A DNA stretch of 64,000 nucleotides from DATAZK01 sp963731205 (GTDB lineage: Bacteria; Actinomycetota; Actinomycetes; Frankiales; Frankiaceae). The notes beneath the pieces are model-generated. The model did no database searches, had not been told where the DNA came from, and saw only the letters and a program-made list of their open reading frames with translations. Each line of letters opens with the position of its first letter. Within the stretch, counting starts at the first letter, position 1. A program made the position numbers and the translations under genes. This document shows positions 23,832 through 32,981 of this stretch, in pieces. The DNA is taken from positions 1,798,001 to 1,862,000 of the forward strand of contig CAVSUJ010000002.1 of assembly GCA_963731205.1 (NCBI GenBank), given 5' to 3'.

Positions 23832-25198
23832 CAGGCGTCCCAGGCGAGGCGCACGCCGGTGAAGATCTGGCGGCGGATAGGGAGATCCCAGTTGCGGAAG
23901 GAGTTGCGCACCGCCGCCGCGCCGGTGGCCCACGAGCCGCCGCGCAGCACCCGGTAGCCGGGGCCGAAGAACGGCGCCGAGTAGTTGTCGTAGATCATCG
24001 GCTGGAATCCTGGCCACGCGGTGAGCGGCGACGACGTCCATTCCCAGACGTCACCGATCAGCTGCTCCACGCCATGCGCCGAAGCCCCGGCCGGGTAGGC
24101 GCCGACGGGGGCCGGCCGCAGGGCTGCGCCGTCGAGGTTGGCCAGCCGGGTATCGGGCAATTGCTGCCCCCATGGCCACCGGCGGTGCACCAGCTGCTGC
24201 GGTACGCCGGCGGCGGCCTTCTCCCACTCCTGCTCCGTCGGTAGCCGGGCCCCGGCCCAGCGCGAAAACGCCTGCGCCTCATGGAAATCGACGTGCTGCA
24301 CGGGTTCGCCCGGCGGCACCGCCTCGACGACGCCGAAGCGCCGGCGCGTCCACCCGCCGGCACCGTCCGGAGACCAGAAAAGCGGCGCCTGCAACCGGCT
24401 TTCCTGGCGATGGGCCCACCCGTCGGCGTCCCACCACCGCTCGTCGTCGTAGCCGCCGTCAGCAATGAACTCCAGCCATTCGGCGTTCGTGACCGGGACG
24501 CGTCCGATCAGGAAAGCGTCGAGACCGACCACGTGGCGCGGACGCTCGTTGTCCAGCGAGCCGGGCTCGTGATCGGCGTCCGTCCCGATGAGCGCGGGGC
24601 CCCCGGGGATCAGCACGGCGTCGTCGCGCCCGCCGCGCACATCGCGTCCGGACGGGAGCGCGGACCCGGCGAGCAGCGCGGCGCCCGCACGCAGCTGATG
24701 GGTGGCGAGCATGGTTTCGACGTGTTGCAGCTCGTGCTGGATCACCAGAGCGGCGGCGAACCCTGCGCCCCGCGGGCCCCAATCGGCGGCCAGCGGATCG
24801 TCGCTCGTCAGCAGGTCGGTGATCTGCCCGCGGACCCGGCGTAGATGCTCGCGCGCGGTGGGGGCATCGAGCAGCGGAAGCTGGATCCGGCTCGCCCGCG
24901 GATGGCGGAAAGCGTCATACAGCGCAGCGATTTCGGGACGGAAGACCGGGCCTTCGAGCCGTCGGGTCCAGGCCATCTCCTGGAGCAGGAAATGCTCCTC
25001 CTGCTGGCCGATGTGCGCGAGATCCCAGACGAGCGGGCTCATCAGCGGCGAATGCTGGCGGGTCAGCTCGGCCTCATCGAACGCGGTGAGGGCGAGCGTC
25101 CGCTCGCGGGCGGATTCCAGCTCACGGAGCGCCCGCACGGTGTCGTTGGTGGTGTCAGCCGCTTCTGTCACAGCTGTCGTGATCGCCGGCGTGTTCAA
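23831..25198 (-). CDS. egtB: hercynine oxygenase (sulfoxide synthase) EgtB
   Basis: 455 aa non-haem iron enzyme forming the C-S bond between hercynine and gamma-glutamylcysteine. N-terminal DinB-like domain holds the Fe ligands H62 (WDLAHIGQQEEHF), H155 and H159 (HELQHVET); the C-terminal FGE-sulfatase fold ends RGGSWATGAAAVRNSFRNW. TTG 25198 is the best start: its TTGA overlaps the egtA stop and GGAG lies upstream; longer readings run inside egtA. Confidence 0.93.
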   Translation of the reverse strand: MNTPAITTAVTEAADTTNDTVRALRELESARERTLALTAFDEAELTRQHSPLMSPLVWDLAHIGQQEEHFLLQEMAWTRRLEGPVFRPEIAALYDAFRHPRASRIQLPLLDAPTAREHLRRVRGQITDLLTSDDPLAADWGPRGAGFAAALVIQHELQHVETMLATHQLRAGAALLAGSALPSGRDVRGGRDDAVLIPGGPALIGTDADHEPGSLDNERPRHVVGLDAFLIGRVPVTNAEWLEFIADGGYDDERWWDADGWAHRQESRLQAPLFWSPDGAGGWTRRRFGVVEAVPPGEPVQHVDFHEAQAFSRWAGARLPTEQEWEKAAAGVPQQLVHRRWPWGQQLPDTRLANLDGAALRPAPVGAYPAGASAHGVEQLIGDVWEWTSSPLTAWPGFQPMIYDNYSAPFFGPGYRVLRGGSWATGAAAVRNSFRNWDLPIRRQIFTGVRLAWDA

Positions 25199-26445
25199 CT
25201 CAGCTCCGCCGCGGTCAGGCACGCGAGCGGCCCGTCGCGGCGGGCACGCTCGAGGACGAGGTCGGCCGGGGTGCGTCCGGAATCGAGCAGCGCGGCCCAC
25301 TCCTCGACCGCCGGCCGCAACGGCTCGGGCACCGCCGGCAGGGCCGCCTGCACGACCCCGCGGGCCGCTTCGGCGAGCTGCGGATCGGCGATACCGAGCC
25401 GCGCGGCGTCTGCGGTGCGGCGCAGGGTCGGCTCCACTGCCTCGGCGGCGCGGTCAGCGGCACCGGGATCGTCGAGGACGGCAACCGTCAGCGCGGCGAG
25501 CCCCGGCCAGTAGCGCGCCGGGACCGCGTCGAGCAGGCGCAGCTCGAGGAAGCCGCGCAGCCGCAAGGGCGGGAAGAGCGTCGTGGCATGCAGATCGAGA
25601 TCGGCCAGCGTAGGACGGCGATTGCCCAACGGCCGCTCACCCGTCAGCCAGCTCACCAGCGGGATGCGCTCGCGTACGGGGCTGCGCCGCCCCGTCGCCG
25701 GGTCACGCAGCAGCATCACCGGCGCAGCGAGGGCGAACGAAGCCCAGGCACCGGCCGGATCGCCGCGCCCGACGAAAGGCGAACATCGGCTGGGGTCGAG
25801 CCGCTGCCACATCGCCGCGCGCTCGGAGCGAACACCCCGGGACCTGCCGCGCACCAGCGGGCTGCTGGCCGACAGCGCGATCAGCGCCGGGGAGAGCCGG
25901 TGGATCTGGGCGACGCGCTCCGCCCAGCCGTGCTCGGGACCGGCCTCGACATTGATCTGCAGCGACGCGCTCGAGCACATCATCGTTGCGGCATCGGCGG
26001 AGTAGCCGGCTGACGCGAAGTACGCGGCCATCGCGGCGTAGCGATCGCCGGGGTGGATGCGGATCGGCCCGCGTACCGGATCGACGCCGGTGGAGACCAG
26101 TCCCAGTCCGGCGGCTGTGAGCGCGGGCTGAAGCGCCGCGTCATCCTCGGCGAGGGCCGCAATGGCGGAGACCACGCCATCGGCCGGAGGTGTCGAGAGT
26201 TCCACCTGCCCGCCGGGCTCCATTGTGATCTTGCTGCCGTTGGGAAGGGCGAGGCCGTCCAACGCGGCGTGCAGGCGGCGCCAGGAGACCACCGAGGCCG
26301 GCTGTGACCGGTCGACGACATGCCGCTCGAGCTCGAGCCCCACCGTGCCGATCGGGCGCGCGGTGAGCGCCTGCGCGACGAGATGGCTCCTCGCGCGCTC
26401 GGCGTCGCACGGGATTTCCAAATCGGCTAGTGCTTGGACGCCCAT
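25195..26445 (-). CDS. egtA: glutamate-cysteine ligase EgtA
   Basis: 416 aa GCS2-type ligase making gamma-glutamylcysteine for EgtB. Recognisable blocks: GTVGLELERHVVD, KITMEPGGQVELSTPP (ATP/glutamate site), SASLQINVEAG and RPTLADLDLHATTLFPPLR. ATG 26445 is preferred: a strong GGAGGGG site lies 6 nt upstream. The frame stays open to ATG 26550/GTG 26556, but that extra part is Pro/Ala-rich filler. First gene of egtABCD; egtE is not present. Confidence 0.9.
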   Translation of the reverse strand: MGVQALADLEIPCDAERARSHLVAQALTARPIGTVGLELERHVVDRSQPASVVSWRRLHAALDGLALPNGSKITMEPGGQVELSTPPADGVVSAIAALAEDDAALQPALTAAGLGLVSTGVDPVRGPIRIHPGDRYAAMAAYFASAGYSADAATMMCSSASLQINVEAGPEHGWAERVAQIHRLSPALIALSASSPLVRGRSRGVRSERAAMWQRLDPSRCSPFVGRGDPAGAWASFALAAPVMLLRDPATGRRSPVRERIPLVSWLTGERPLGNRRPTLADLDLHATTLFPPLRLRGFLELRLLDAVPARYWPGLAALTVAVLDDPGAADRAAEAVEPTLRRTADAARLGIADPQLAEAARGVVQAALPAVPEPLRPAVEEWAALLDSGRTPADLVLERARRDGPLACLTAAELS

Positions 26446-26571
26446 CGCAGGCCCCTCCAGGTCCGGACCGGCCCCCACTTCGGGGGCCGCGGGTCGGTGC
26501 GGGGCCGGCGACCCCCTGCCTGAAAGGGGTGCAGTGGGTGCCGTCCTCATGTCCACCTTGTGACACGGATG

Positions 26572-26612
26572 GCGCTAGCGCAAGTCGTTAGCGATCCGCT
26601 TTCTTGCTAACG
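26572..26612. promoter_or_regulatory. inverted repeats between PBP and egtA
   Basis: GCGCTAGCGC (26572-26581) is a perfect palindrome; CGTTAGC (26586-26592) pairs with GCTAACG (26606-26612) across 13 nt. All share a TAGC core. They may form the PBP terminator (stem only, no T run) or operators for egtA about 130 bp downstream. Confidence 0.4.
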
Positions 26613-26617
26613 CTGGA

Positions 26618-28726
26618 CTACCCCGATGCCGGCGGTGGAAGCGTCGCGTACGGCTGATTTGCGAGCGCCGCGTTCAGTGTGCGGCCCCAGGCCAGCGCCG
26701 GGATGTCGCCGCCGAAGACCTCGGCGTAGTAGCGACCGCCCGCATAGATGTTGACCAGCGGGTTGGCTACCGGCGCCTGGATGTTTCCGGCTTCGACGGC
26801 GGCCGCGAGCTGAGGCGTGTAGCCGACGAACCACGCGCTGTTGTAGCCGTCGGTGGTGCCCGTCTTGCCGGCCGCCGGCCGTCCGTACAGGGAGGCATTG
26901 GGGTAGCCGGTGCCGTTGGTGATGACGCCCTCCAGCACGCTCGTCACCTCATCCGCCACCGATGCGGGGATGACCTGCTGGCAGGCCGGCGGCTTGGTGA
27001 GCGTGACGGCCTTCCCGTCGGGCGTGGTCGCCGAGACCGCGCCGCGCGGATCGCAGCGCAACCCGTGAGCGGCGAGGGTGGCATATGCGGTCGCCATGTC
27101 GAGCGGGCTCACCACGTAAGCGCCGATCGTCAGCGAGCCGCTGTTGGCTCCCACGGTGGACAGCCGCTTGGCCGGGATACCGAGGCGGACCGCCATGTCG
27201 GCGACGTTCTGGACCCCGACCTTCTCCTCGAGCTGGATGTAGTACGTGTTCACCGAGTTCCAGGTCGCCTGGGTCATGTCGTAATTGGCGGCCTCGGCCG
27301 GGTCGGCGTTGGAGAAGCCGTTGCTGCAGCCGATCTCCGGCGTGCGGCCGCTGCCGCTACCGATGTGGTAGATCGGCGAGACGTAGCAGGCGGGGGCATA
27401 GAACGAGGTGGACAAGGGCAGGCCCTGCGAGAGCGCGGCCGTCAGCGTGAAGACCTTGAAGGTCGAGCCGGGCTGCAGCGCGGCGGTGGTCAGCACCGGG
27501 ATGGTCGTCTCCCCGGGGCCCGTGCCGTAGGGCTTGTTCACCGCCATGGCCAGCACGTTTCCGGTGCCCGGCTGCACGATCGCCTCAGCGACTGTCACGC
27601 TGTTGGACGGTTCGACGGTCTCGTTGAGCGCGTTCTGCGCCGCGGCCTGCACCGCCGGATCCAGGGTCGTGCGGATGGTCAGTCCACCCTCGAGCAAGCG
27701 CTGGTCACGGATCGCCTGGGTCGAGCCGAGCGCCGGATCGCTGCGCAGCTGGGTGCGTACCCAGTCGCAGTAGAACGGCGCGGTCGAGGTCAGGCACGGG
27801 TCGGCGGTGGCCGGTGGGGCGACCGGGTGCAGCGCGAGCGGCGCCGCTTGCGCGGCCCTCTCCTGCGCAGCCGTGAGGTGGCCAAGCTGCTGCATCCGCT
27901 TGAGCACCTCGGTGCGCCGCTTCAGCGCCGCCTGCGGGTGGTTGATCGGGTCATACGCGGTCGGGCTCTGGACCAGGCCCGCCAACAGGGCCGACTGCGG
28001 CAGGGTCAGTTGATTGACGGTCTCCCCGAAGTAGCGCTCGGCAGCGGCACCGATCCCGTACGCGCTCTGACCGAAATAGACGATGTTCAGATAACCCTCG
28101 AGGATCTGGCTCTTGGACCAGCGCTCCTCGAGCGCCAAGGCGAGGCGCGCCTCACGGATCTTGCGGGCGATCGACTTGTCGGTGGCGGCGGCCGCCTGCT
28201 CGGCGGAGTCGGCGCTGTAGAGCAGCACGTTCTTCACGTACTGCTGGGTGATCGTCGAGCCCCCCTGGGAGTAGGAGCCATTGGTGTCGGTGAGCGCTGC
28301 CCGCAGCAGGCCCTTGTAGTCGATGCCGTCGTGGGAATAGAAGCGGCTGTCCTCGATGTCCACGATTGCCGTCTGCATGATGGCCGGGACCTGGGCGATC
28401 TTCACGGGCACCCGGTTCTCGGTGCCGTGCAGGGTGGCGATCTTGTTACCGGCGGCGTCCAGGATGACGCTGTCCCGCCCGAGCGTCGGCTCCGGAAGGG
28501 CGGTGGGAAGGCTCTCGAAGTGGTTGCTGGCCGACTTCGCGACCAGCCCCGCACCGAGCACGATGGGGGTGACGACACCAGCCGCCAGCAGGCCGGCAGC
28601 TACGGCCAGCGCGACGATGGAGAGCAGCTTGCGCGGGCGCTTCCCGGAGGGCGGGGGGAGGACTCGCCGACCGGGCCCCTGCATCGGCGGGGGCGGCGCG
28701 CTGGGCCGCGTTGCGGTCACAGTCAT
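26618..28726 (-). CDS. bifunctional class A penicillin-binding protein
   Basis: 702 aa. N-terminal Pro-rich cytoplasmic tail, one membrane helix (~residues 35-60, SIVALAVAAGLLAAGVVTPI), GT51 glycosyltransferase with EDSRFYSHDGIDYKG and GGSTITQQYVKN, then transpeptidase with SxxK in PGSTFKVFT, SVN in WNSVNTYY and KTGTT. Polymerises and cross-links peptidoglycan at the outer membrane face of the cytoplasmic membrane. ATG 28726 lies 8 nt after TAACGT; in-frame codons run to 28750. No PASTA domain. Confidence 0.93.
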   Translation of the reverse strand: MTVTATRPSAPPPPMQGPGRRVLPPPSGKRPRKLLSIVALAVAAGLLAAGVVTPIVLGAGLVAKSASNHFESLPTALPEPTLGRDSVILDAAGNKIATLHGTENRVPVKIAQVPAIMQTAIVDIEDSRFYSHDGIDYKGLLRAALTDTNGSYSQGGSTITQQYVKNVLLYSADSAEQAAAATDKSIARKIREARLALALEERWSKSQILEGYLNIVYFGQSAYGIGAAAERYFGETVNQLTLPQSALLAGLVQSPTAYDPINHPQAALKRRTEVLKRMQQLGHLTAAQERAAQAAPLALHPVAPPATADPCLTSTAPFYCDWVRTQLRSDPALGSTQAIRDQRLLEGGLTIRTTLDPAVQAAAQNALNETVEPSNSVTVAEAIVQPGTGNVLAMAVNKPYGTGPGETTIPVLTTAALQPGSTFKVFTLTAALSQGLPLSTSFYAPACYVSPIYHIGSGSGRTPEIGCSNGFSNADPAEAANYDMTQATWNSVNTYYIQLEEKVGVQNVADMAVRLGIPAKRLSTVGANSGSLTIGAYVVSPLDMATAYATLAAHGLRCDPRGAVSATTPDGKAVTLTKPPACQQVIPASVADEVTSVLEGVITNGTGYPNASLYGRPAAGKTGTTDGYNSAWFVGYTPQLAAAVEAGNIQAPVANPLVNIYAGGRYYAEVFGGDIPALAWGRTLNAALANQPYATLPPPASG

Positions 28727-28784
28727 TGCTACGAACGTTACGCAGCGCACCTGAAAGGCGCATGAGAATTACCGGCCCTCGTGC

Positions 28785-29501
28785 TTAGACGGCGCCTACC
28801 ACCTGAAACGCTTCGGCGAGCCGGCCGGGACCCCAGCCGGCCGCGGCGGCCTGCGCACCGAGCCAGCCGCGTAACAACGTGTCCAGATCGACGTGTTCGG
28901 TCTGGCTGACATGCGCTCGCAGCGCGGCGACCTTGCGGTCGAAGACGTCGGTCACGTCGACGTAATGGTTGAGCAGGTGGCTCGGAGCGGCCGTGATCCA
29001 GATCTCGCTGACCGTCCACTCCTGCCAGCCCTCTTGGAGCAGCTCGGGATGGGCGAAGGGGTTACGCGAGTCGGGGTAGATCGCGCACATGGCGGCCTCG
29101 CCGGCGCGCAGGTGGTCGGGGTGTGAGGCGAAGATGCGCGCCCAGTTGCGCTCGGGCGACTGGCAGATCACACGCTGCGGGCGCACCTGGCGGATGACCC
29201 GCGAGAGGTCGCGGCGCAGGGCATGGGAGACCTCGAGTGCCCCATCGGGATAGCCCAGGAAGCGCACGTCCTTGACCCCGGCCTCGGCTGCAGCAGCGCG
29301 CTGCTCCGCCTGGCGGATGCCCGGGATGTCGCCGCGCGGCACGGTCGGGTCGAAGCCGCCGGCGTCGCCGTTGGTGATGATGCAGTACGCCACCTCGATG
29401 CCCCGGGCGGTCCAGGTGGCTACGGTTCCCGCCGACCCGAAATCCGCGTCATCGGGATGAGCGGCGATGACGAGGGCTCGTTCGATCTCTGAATCGTCCA
29501 T
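28785..29501 (-). CDS. PIG-L (LmbE) family deacetylase
   Basis: 238 aa zinc deacetylase of the family containing MshB and Mca. Zn motif AHPDDADFGSAG near the N-terminus and third ligand in SHPDHLRAGEAA; NGDAGG loop. Shorter than MshB/Mca (~290-300 aa), so a different sugar or thiol substrate is likely. ATG 29501 chosen; ATG 29519 is in frame. Divergent from pcrA. Confidence 0.85.
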   Translation of the reverse strand: MDDSEIERALVIAAHPDDADFGSAGTVATWTARGIEVAYCIITNGDAGGFDPTVPRGDIPGIRQAEQRAAAAEAGVKDVRFLGYPDGALEVSHALRRDLSRVIRQVRPQRVICQSPERNWARIFASHPDHLRAGEAAMCAIYPDSRNPFAHPELLQEGWQEWTVSEIWITAAPSHLLNHYVDVTDVFDRKVAALRAHVSQTEHVDLDTLLRGWLGAQAAAAGWGPGRLAEAFQVVGAV

Positions 29502-29616
29502 GGGCACATCTCGCATCATGGCCTGTGGCCTCGATCCGCCGCGCGCCCCGCCCGTGCCGGCGCTGGCGGCGTCGACGCTGTCGATTGTCGGCCTGCCGAC
29601 CGATGTTGATCAAGGT

Positions 29617-29637
29617 TCGAACATACGATCGGCTCCG
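29617..29637 (+). promoter_or_regulatory. SOS-box-like site overlapping the pcrA -10
   Basis: TCGAAC-ATAC-GATCGG (29617-29632) matches the actinobacterial LexA box TCGAAC-N4-GTTCGA fully in the left half and 4 of 6 in the right. TACGAT (29624-29629) within it is 8 nt before ATG 29638, a leaderless-type promoter. Confidence 0.45.
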
Positions 29638-31953
29638 ATGACCGCACTGCCCGCAGATCTCGAAGGCGCCCCCGCCGCCCCGCCCACAGACGCGGCGGCT
29701 GATGCCGCTGCCCGCCGCGCAGCGCGCATCGAGGCGCTGGTCGAAGACCTGAACCCGCAGCAGCGGGCGGCCGTCACCCACGAGGGCGGTCCGCTGCTGG
29801 TCGTCGCCGGCGCCGGGTCGGGCAAGACCCGGGTGCTCACCAGGCGCATCGCCTATCTGCTGGCCGCCCGTGGCGTGGCGCCGGGTGAGATCCTCGCGAT
29901 CACCTTCACCAACAAGGCCGCCGGCGAGATGCGTGAGCGGGTCACCGATCTCGTCGGTGGCCGGGCGCGCAGCATGTGGGTCAGCACCTTCCACAGCGCC
30001 TGCGTGCGCATCCTGCGCCGCGAGGCCAAGACGCTCGGCTTCACCTCGAATTTCACGATCTACGACGCGGCCGACTCCCAGCGCCTGATGACGCAGGTGA
30101 TCCGCGAGCTGGATCTGGACCCGAAGCGCAACCCCGCCCGGGCGCTCGCCGCGAAGATCAGCAACCTGAAGAACGAGCTGATCGACTGGGAGAGCGCCCG
30201 CTCACGTGCCGAGTCGGCCGAGGACATCCTGCTGGCTGACGTCTACGCCTCCTACCAGCGCCGCCTGATGCAGGCCAACGCATTGGACTTCGACGATCTG
30301 ATCGCCACGACCGTCGCGCTGCTGCAGGCGTTTCCTGATGTCGCCGAGCATTACCGGCGGCGTTTCCGTCATGTGCTGGTCGATGAGTACCAGGACACCA
30401 ACCATGCGCAATACGTGCTCGTGCGAGAGCTCGTCGGAACCGATCAGACCAACAGCGAGATCCCGCGTGCCGAGCTCTGCGTCGTGGGCGATGCCGACCA
30501 GTCGATCTACGCCTTCCGCGGCGCGAGCATCCGCAACATCGTGGAGTTCGAGAGCGACTATCCCGACGCGACGGTCGTGCTCCTCGAGCAGAACTACCGC
30601 AGCACCCAGACCATCCTGTCGGCGGCCAATGCCGTCATCGCCAAGAATCCTGACCGCATCCCCAAGCGGCTCTGGAGCGACGCCGGTGATGGCGAGAAGA
30701 TCGTCGGCTACGTCGGTGACAACGAACACGACGAGGCCGCCTTCGTGGCCGAGGAGGTCGACCGGCTCTCGGACAAGGAAGGCGTGCGTCCGGCGGATGT
30801 GGCGGTCTTCTACCGCACCAACGCGCAGAGCCGCAGCTTTGAAGACGTCTTCATCCGGGTGGGCCTGCCCTACAAGGTCGTCGGGGGCGTGCGCTTCTAC
30901 GAGCGACGCGAGGTGCGTGACGCGCTGGCCTACCTGCGGGTGCTCGCCAACCCCGTCGACACCGTCAGCCTGCGCCGCATCCTCAACGTCCCCAAGCGTG
31001 GCATCGGCGACCGCGCCGAGGCGATGATCGCCGCCTTCGCCGACCGCGAGCGGGTGCCGTTCGCCGAGGCGCTCGAGCGGGCGCGCGAAGCGCCGGCAAT
31101 CGCGACGCGCTCGCTGAATGCCATCGAAGGTTTCACGGCCCTCATGGCCGAAGCCCGCTCGGCCGCCGAGGCCGGCGTCCCGCCGAGCGAGCTGCTCGAG
31201 CTCATCTACGACCGCACCGGCTACCTCAAAGAGCTGCAGGAAAGTCCCGATCTGCAGGAGCAGGGCCGGGCCGAGAACCTCGAGGAGCTCGTCTCGGTGG
31301 CACGCGAGTTCGAGGACAATGCCGTCGACGGCGGCGGTACAGCGCTGGCCGACTTCCTCGAGCAGGTGTCGCTCGTCGCCGACACGGATGAGATCCCCGA
31401 CGAGGCGGGTGGCGTCGTCACGCTGATGACCCTGCATGCGGCAAAAGGCCTTGAATTCCCGGTGGTTTTCCTCACCGGCATGGAGGACGGCGTCTTCCCG
31501 CACGAGCGCACGCTCGCCGATACGACCGAGCTGGCCGAGGAGCGGCGTCTCGCCTACGTCGGCCTCACCCGGGCTCGCGAGCGGCTGTACATCTCGCGGT
31601 CGGTGACCCGCCGCGGATGGGGTGAGCCCCGCTACTACCCGGCATCCCGTTTCCTGGACGACGTGCCGGATTCACTCATCGATTGGCGACGCCTCCCCGA
31701 GCCCGCGATGGCAGCCGCGGCGCAGCGGATCGCGCCGATGGGCAGTGCGGCCGGCCGTCGCCAGGCCGGGCCGGGGCTGCGCCCGATCGTGGCTCTCGAC
31801 GTGGGCGATCGGGTCACGCATTCGGCCTGGGGGCTCGGAACCGTGGTCGGGACGAGCGGGGTGGCCGACAAGGCGCGCGCCCGTATCGATTTCGGCGGCG
31901 ACGTCGGGGTGAAGGAGCTCTTGCTGCGCTACGCGCCGGTCGAAAAGCTCTGA
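29638..31953 (+). CDS. pcrA: ATP-dependent DNA helicase PcrA/UvrD1
   Basis: 771 aa SF1A helicase for nucleotide excision repair and replication restart. Q motif LNPQQRAAV, Walker A GAGSGKTR, motif II DEYQDTN, motif III GDADQSIYAFRGA, motif IV LEQNYRST, motif V TLHAAKGLEFPVVF, motif VI GLTRARERLYI. C-terminal Tudor-like RNAP-binding segment GDRVTHSAWGLGTVV. ATG 29638 follows the -10 box closely. Convergent with the M23 gene, as in Mycobacterium Rv0949-Rv0950c. Confidence 0.95.
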   Translation: MTALPADLEGAPAAPPTDAAADAAARRAARIEALVEDLNPQQRAAVTHEGGPLLVVAGAGSGKTRVLTRRIAYLLAARGVAPGEILAITFTNKAAGEMRERVTDLVGGRARSMWVSTFHSACVRILRREAKTLGFTSNFTIYDAADSQRLMTQVIRELDLDPKRNPARALAAKISNLKNELIDWESARSRAESAEDILLADVYASYQRRLMQANALDFDDLIATTVALLQAFPDVAEHYRRRFRHVLVDEYQDTNHAQYVLVRELVGTDQTNSEIPRAELCVVGDADQSIYAFRGASIRNIVEFESDYPDATVVLLEQNYRSTQTILSAANAVIAKNPDRIPKRLWSDAGDGEKIVGYVGDNEHDEAAFVAEEVDRLSDKEGVRPADVAVFYRTNAQSRSFEDVFIRVGLPYKVVGGVRFYERREVRDALAYLRVLANPVDTVSLRRILNVPKRGIGDRAEAMIAAFADRERVPFAEALERAREAPAIATRSLNAIEGFTALMAEARSAAEAGVPPSELLELIYDRTGYLKELQESPDLQEQGRAENLEELVSVAREFEDNAVDGGGTALADFLEQVSLVADTDEIPDEAGGVVTLMTLHAAKGLEFPVVFLTGMEDGVFPHERTLADTTELAEERRLAYVGLTRARERLYISRSVTRRGWGEPRYYPASRFLDDVPDSLIDWRRLPEPAMAAAAQRIAPMGSAAGRRQAGPGLRPIVALDVGDRVTHSAWGLGTVVGTSGVADKARARIDFGGDVGVKELLLRYAPVEKL

Positions 31954-31969
31954 CGCTCGGGTCGGCGCG

Positions 31970-32641
31970 TTACGGGATGACGCCGTGCTGGAAGAGCCAG
32001 ATCGCCGGGTCGGTGCGCTGACCGTTCGGCAGGTGAACCTCGAAGTGCAGATGCGGGCCCGTCGAGTCGCCGGTGCTGCCGACGTTGCCGAGCGGCTGGC
32101 CGGCGACCACCAGCTGGCCGACCTTCACCGCGAACGCCGACATGTGCGAGTAGGTCGTCACGTAGCCGTCGAGCTGGGCGACCTCGACGTGCATGCCGTA
32201 GCCGTCGTCCCAGCCGACAAACGTGACAACGCCGCTGTGGGCCGCGCCGATCGGAGTGCCGTAGGGCGGTGCGATGTCGATGCCGGGATGCGAGCCGTAC
32301 CACTGCGTTACGGGCCCCGGTACCGGGCGCACGTAGGTCTTGCTGGCCAAGGCCTTGCGCTCCAGGCTGCGTGACGCGCGAGCGATCTGGGCCGGGGTCG
32401 GCGGGGTGCTGGCGATCAGCGCGTCGCGGTCAGCCACGCGCAAAAGGCTCTGCGTGCGCGCTGCGTTCAGCGCGAGCCGGATGAGGTTCATGTCGTCGGC
32501 AGCGGCAACGCTGCCCGCGGTGTGGTGGCTACGCGAGCCCGCGGTGGCGTCGACGGCACCGACGGCGAGCGCAGGCACGAGCACGGCCAGCACGAGGGCG
32601 ACGATGCGCAACTTGCGCAGGAACGAGTGGGGGGAAGCCAC
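31970..32641 (-). CDS. secreted M23 (LytM-type) peptidase
   Basis: 223 aa. Signal peptide: basic SFLRKLR then RIVALVLAVLVPALAVGA, cleavage near residue 30. M23 domain with metal ligands in GSHPGIDIAPPYG (H, D) and HLHFEVHLPNG (HxH). A Zn endopeptidase or a divisome activator acting on peptidoglycan. GTG 32641 is the likely start, with AAGGA about 10 nt upstream. Corresponds in position to Rv0950c. Confidence 0.88.
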   Translation of the reverse strand: MASPHSFLRKLRIVALVLAVLVPALAVGAVDATAGSRSHHTAGSVAAADDMNLIRLALNAARTQSLLRVADRDALIASTPPTPAQIARASRSLERKALASKTYVRPVPGPVTQWYGSHPGIDIAPPYGTPIGAAHSGVVTFVGWDDGYGMHVEVAQLDGYVTTYSHMSAFAVKVGQLVVAGQPLGNVGSTGDSTGPHLHFEVHLPNGQRTDPAIWLFQHGVIP

Positions 32642-32981
32642 GTGAGGGTCTGTCCTTCGGATCCGTGGAGAGTCGGCCCGCGGTCGATGGGCGGGGTGAA
32701 CAAGGCAGCCGGCGAATGGCGGAAGCACGCGTGGACAGCCCCCAGTGGGGAGCGGCCGGACGTTCGACCCGGCGAAGCGCCCGAAACGTACCCACCTATC
32801 CCAGGTGGTTGAAACGTCAGCTAGCGCGGTCGCGCCATTCCGACTCTCCGCAGCTGGCAGTTACTGCAGGTAACGAAGGGGGGTTGCCGGGCGCGTGTGG
32901 CACTTGTCACTTTCCCAAGATGTGGTTGCTAGCGCACGCTCGCGTATCAACAGAGCTGAACGCATTGAGCACGCAGAGTGA
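32642..32981 (-). other. 340-bp intergenic region upstream of the M23 gene
   Basis: No gene. Holds (+ strand coordinates) GTTAC-TGCAG-GTAAC at 32860-32874, which reads as two GTNAC units and resembles an MtrA-binding site, and CCACCTATCCCAGGTGG at 32792-32808, a 6+5+6 inverted repeat flanked by direct repeats GAAACGT (32783-32789, 32811-32817). I looked for a c-di-AMP (ydaO) riboswitch and did not find its conserved blocks. Confidence 0.5.

Noticed and set aside
27065..28765. Open frame of ~566 codons antisense to the penicillin-binding protein
   Set aside because: Low-complexity Arg/Gly/Val composition typical of antisense shadows; sense strand has all PBP motifs.
32642..32981. c-di-AMP (ydaO) riboswitch before the M23 peptidase
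   Set aside because: Such riboswitches are common before actinobacterial wall hydrolases, but I could not find the conserved GGGGNACC, GGGGTGAA and CCGACAGCT blocks in order on the correct strand.
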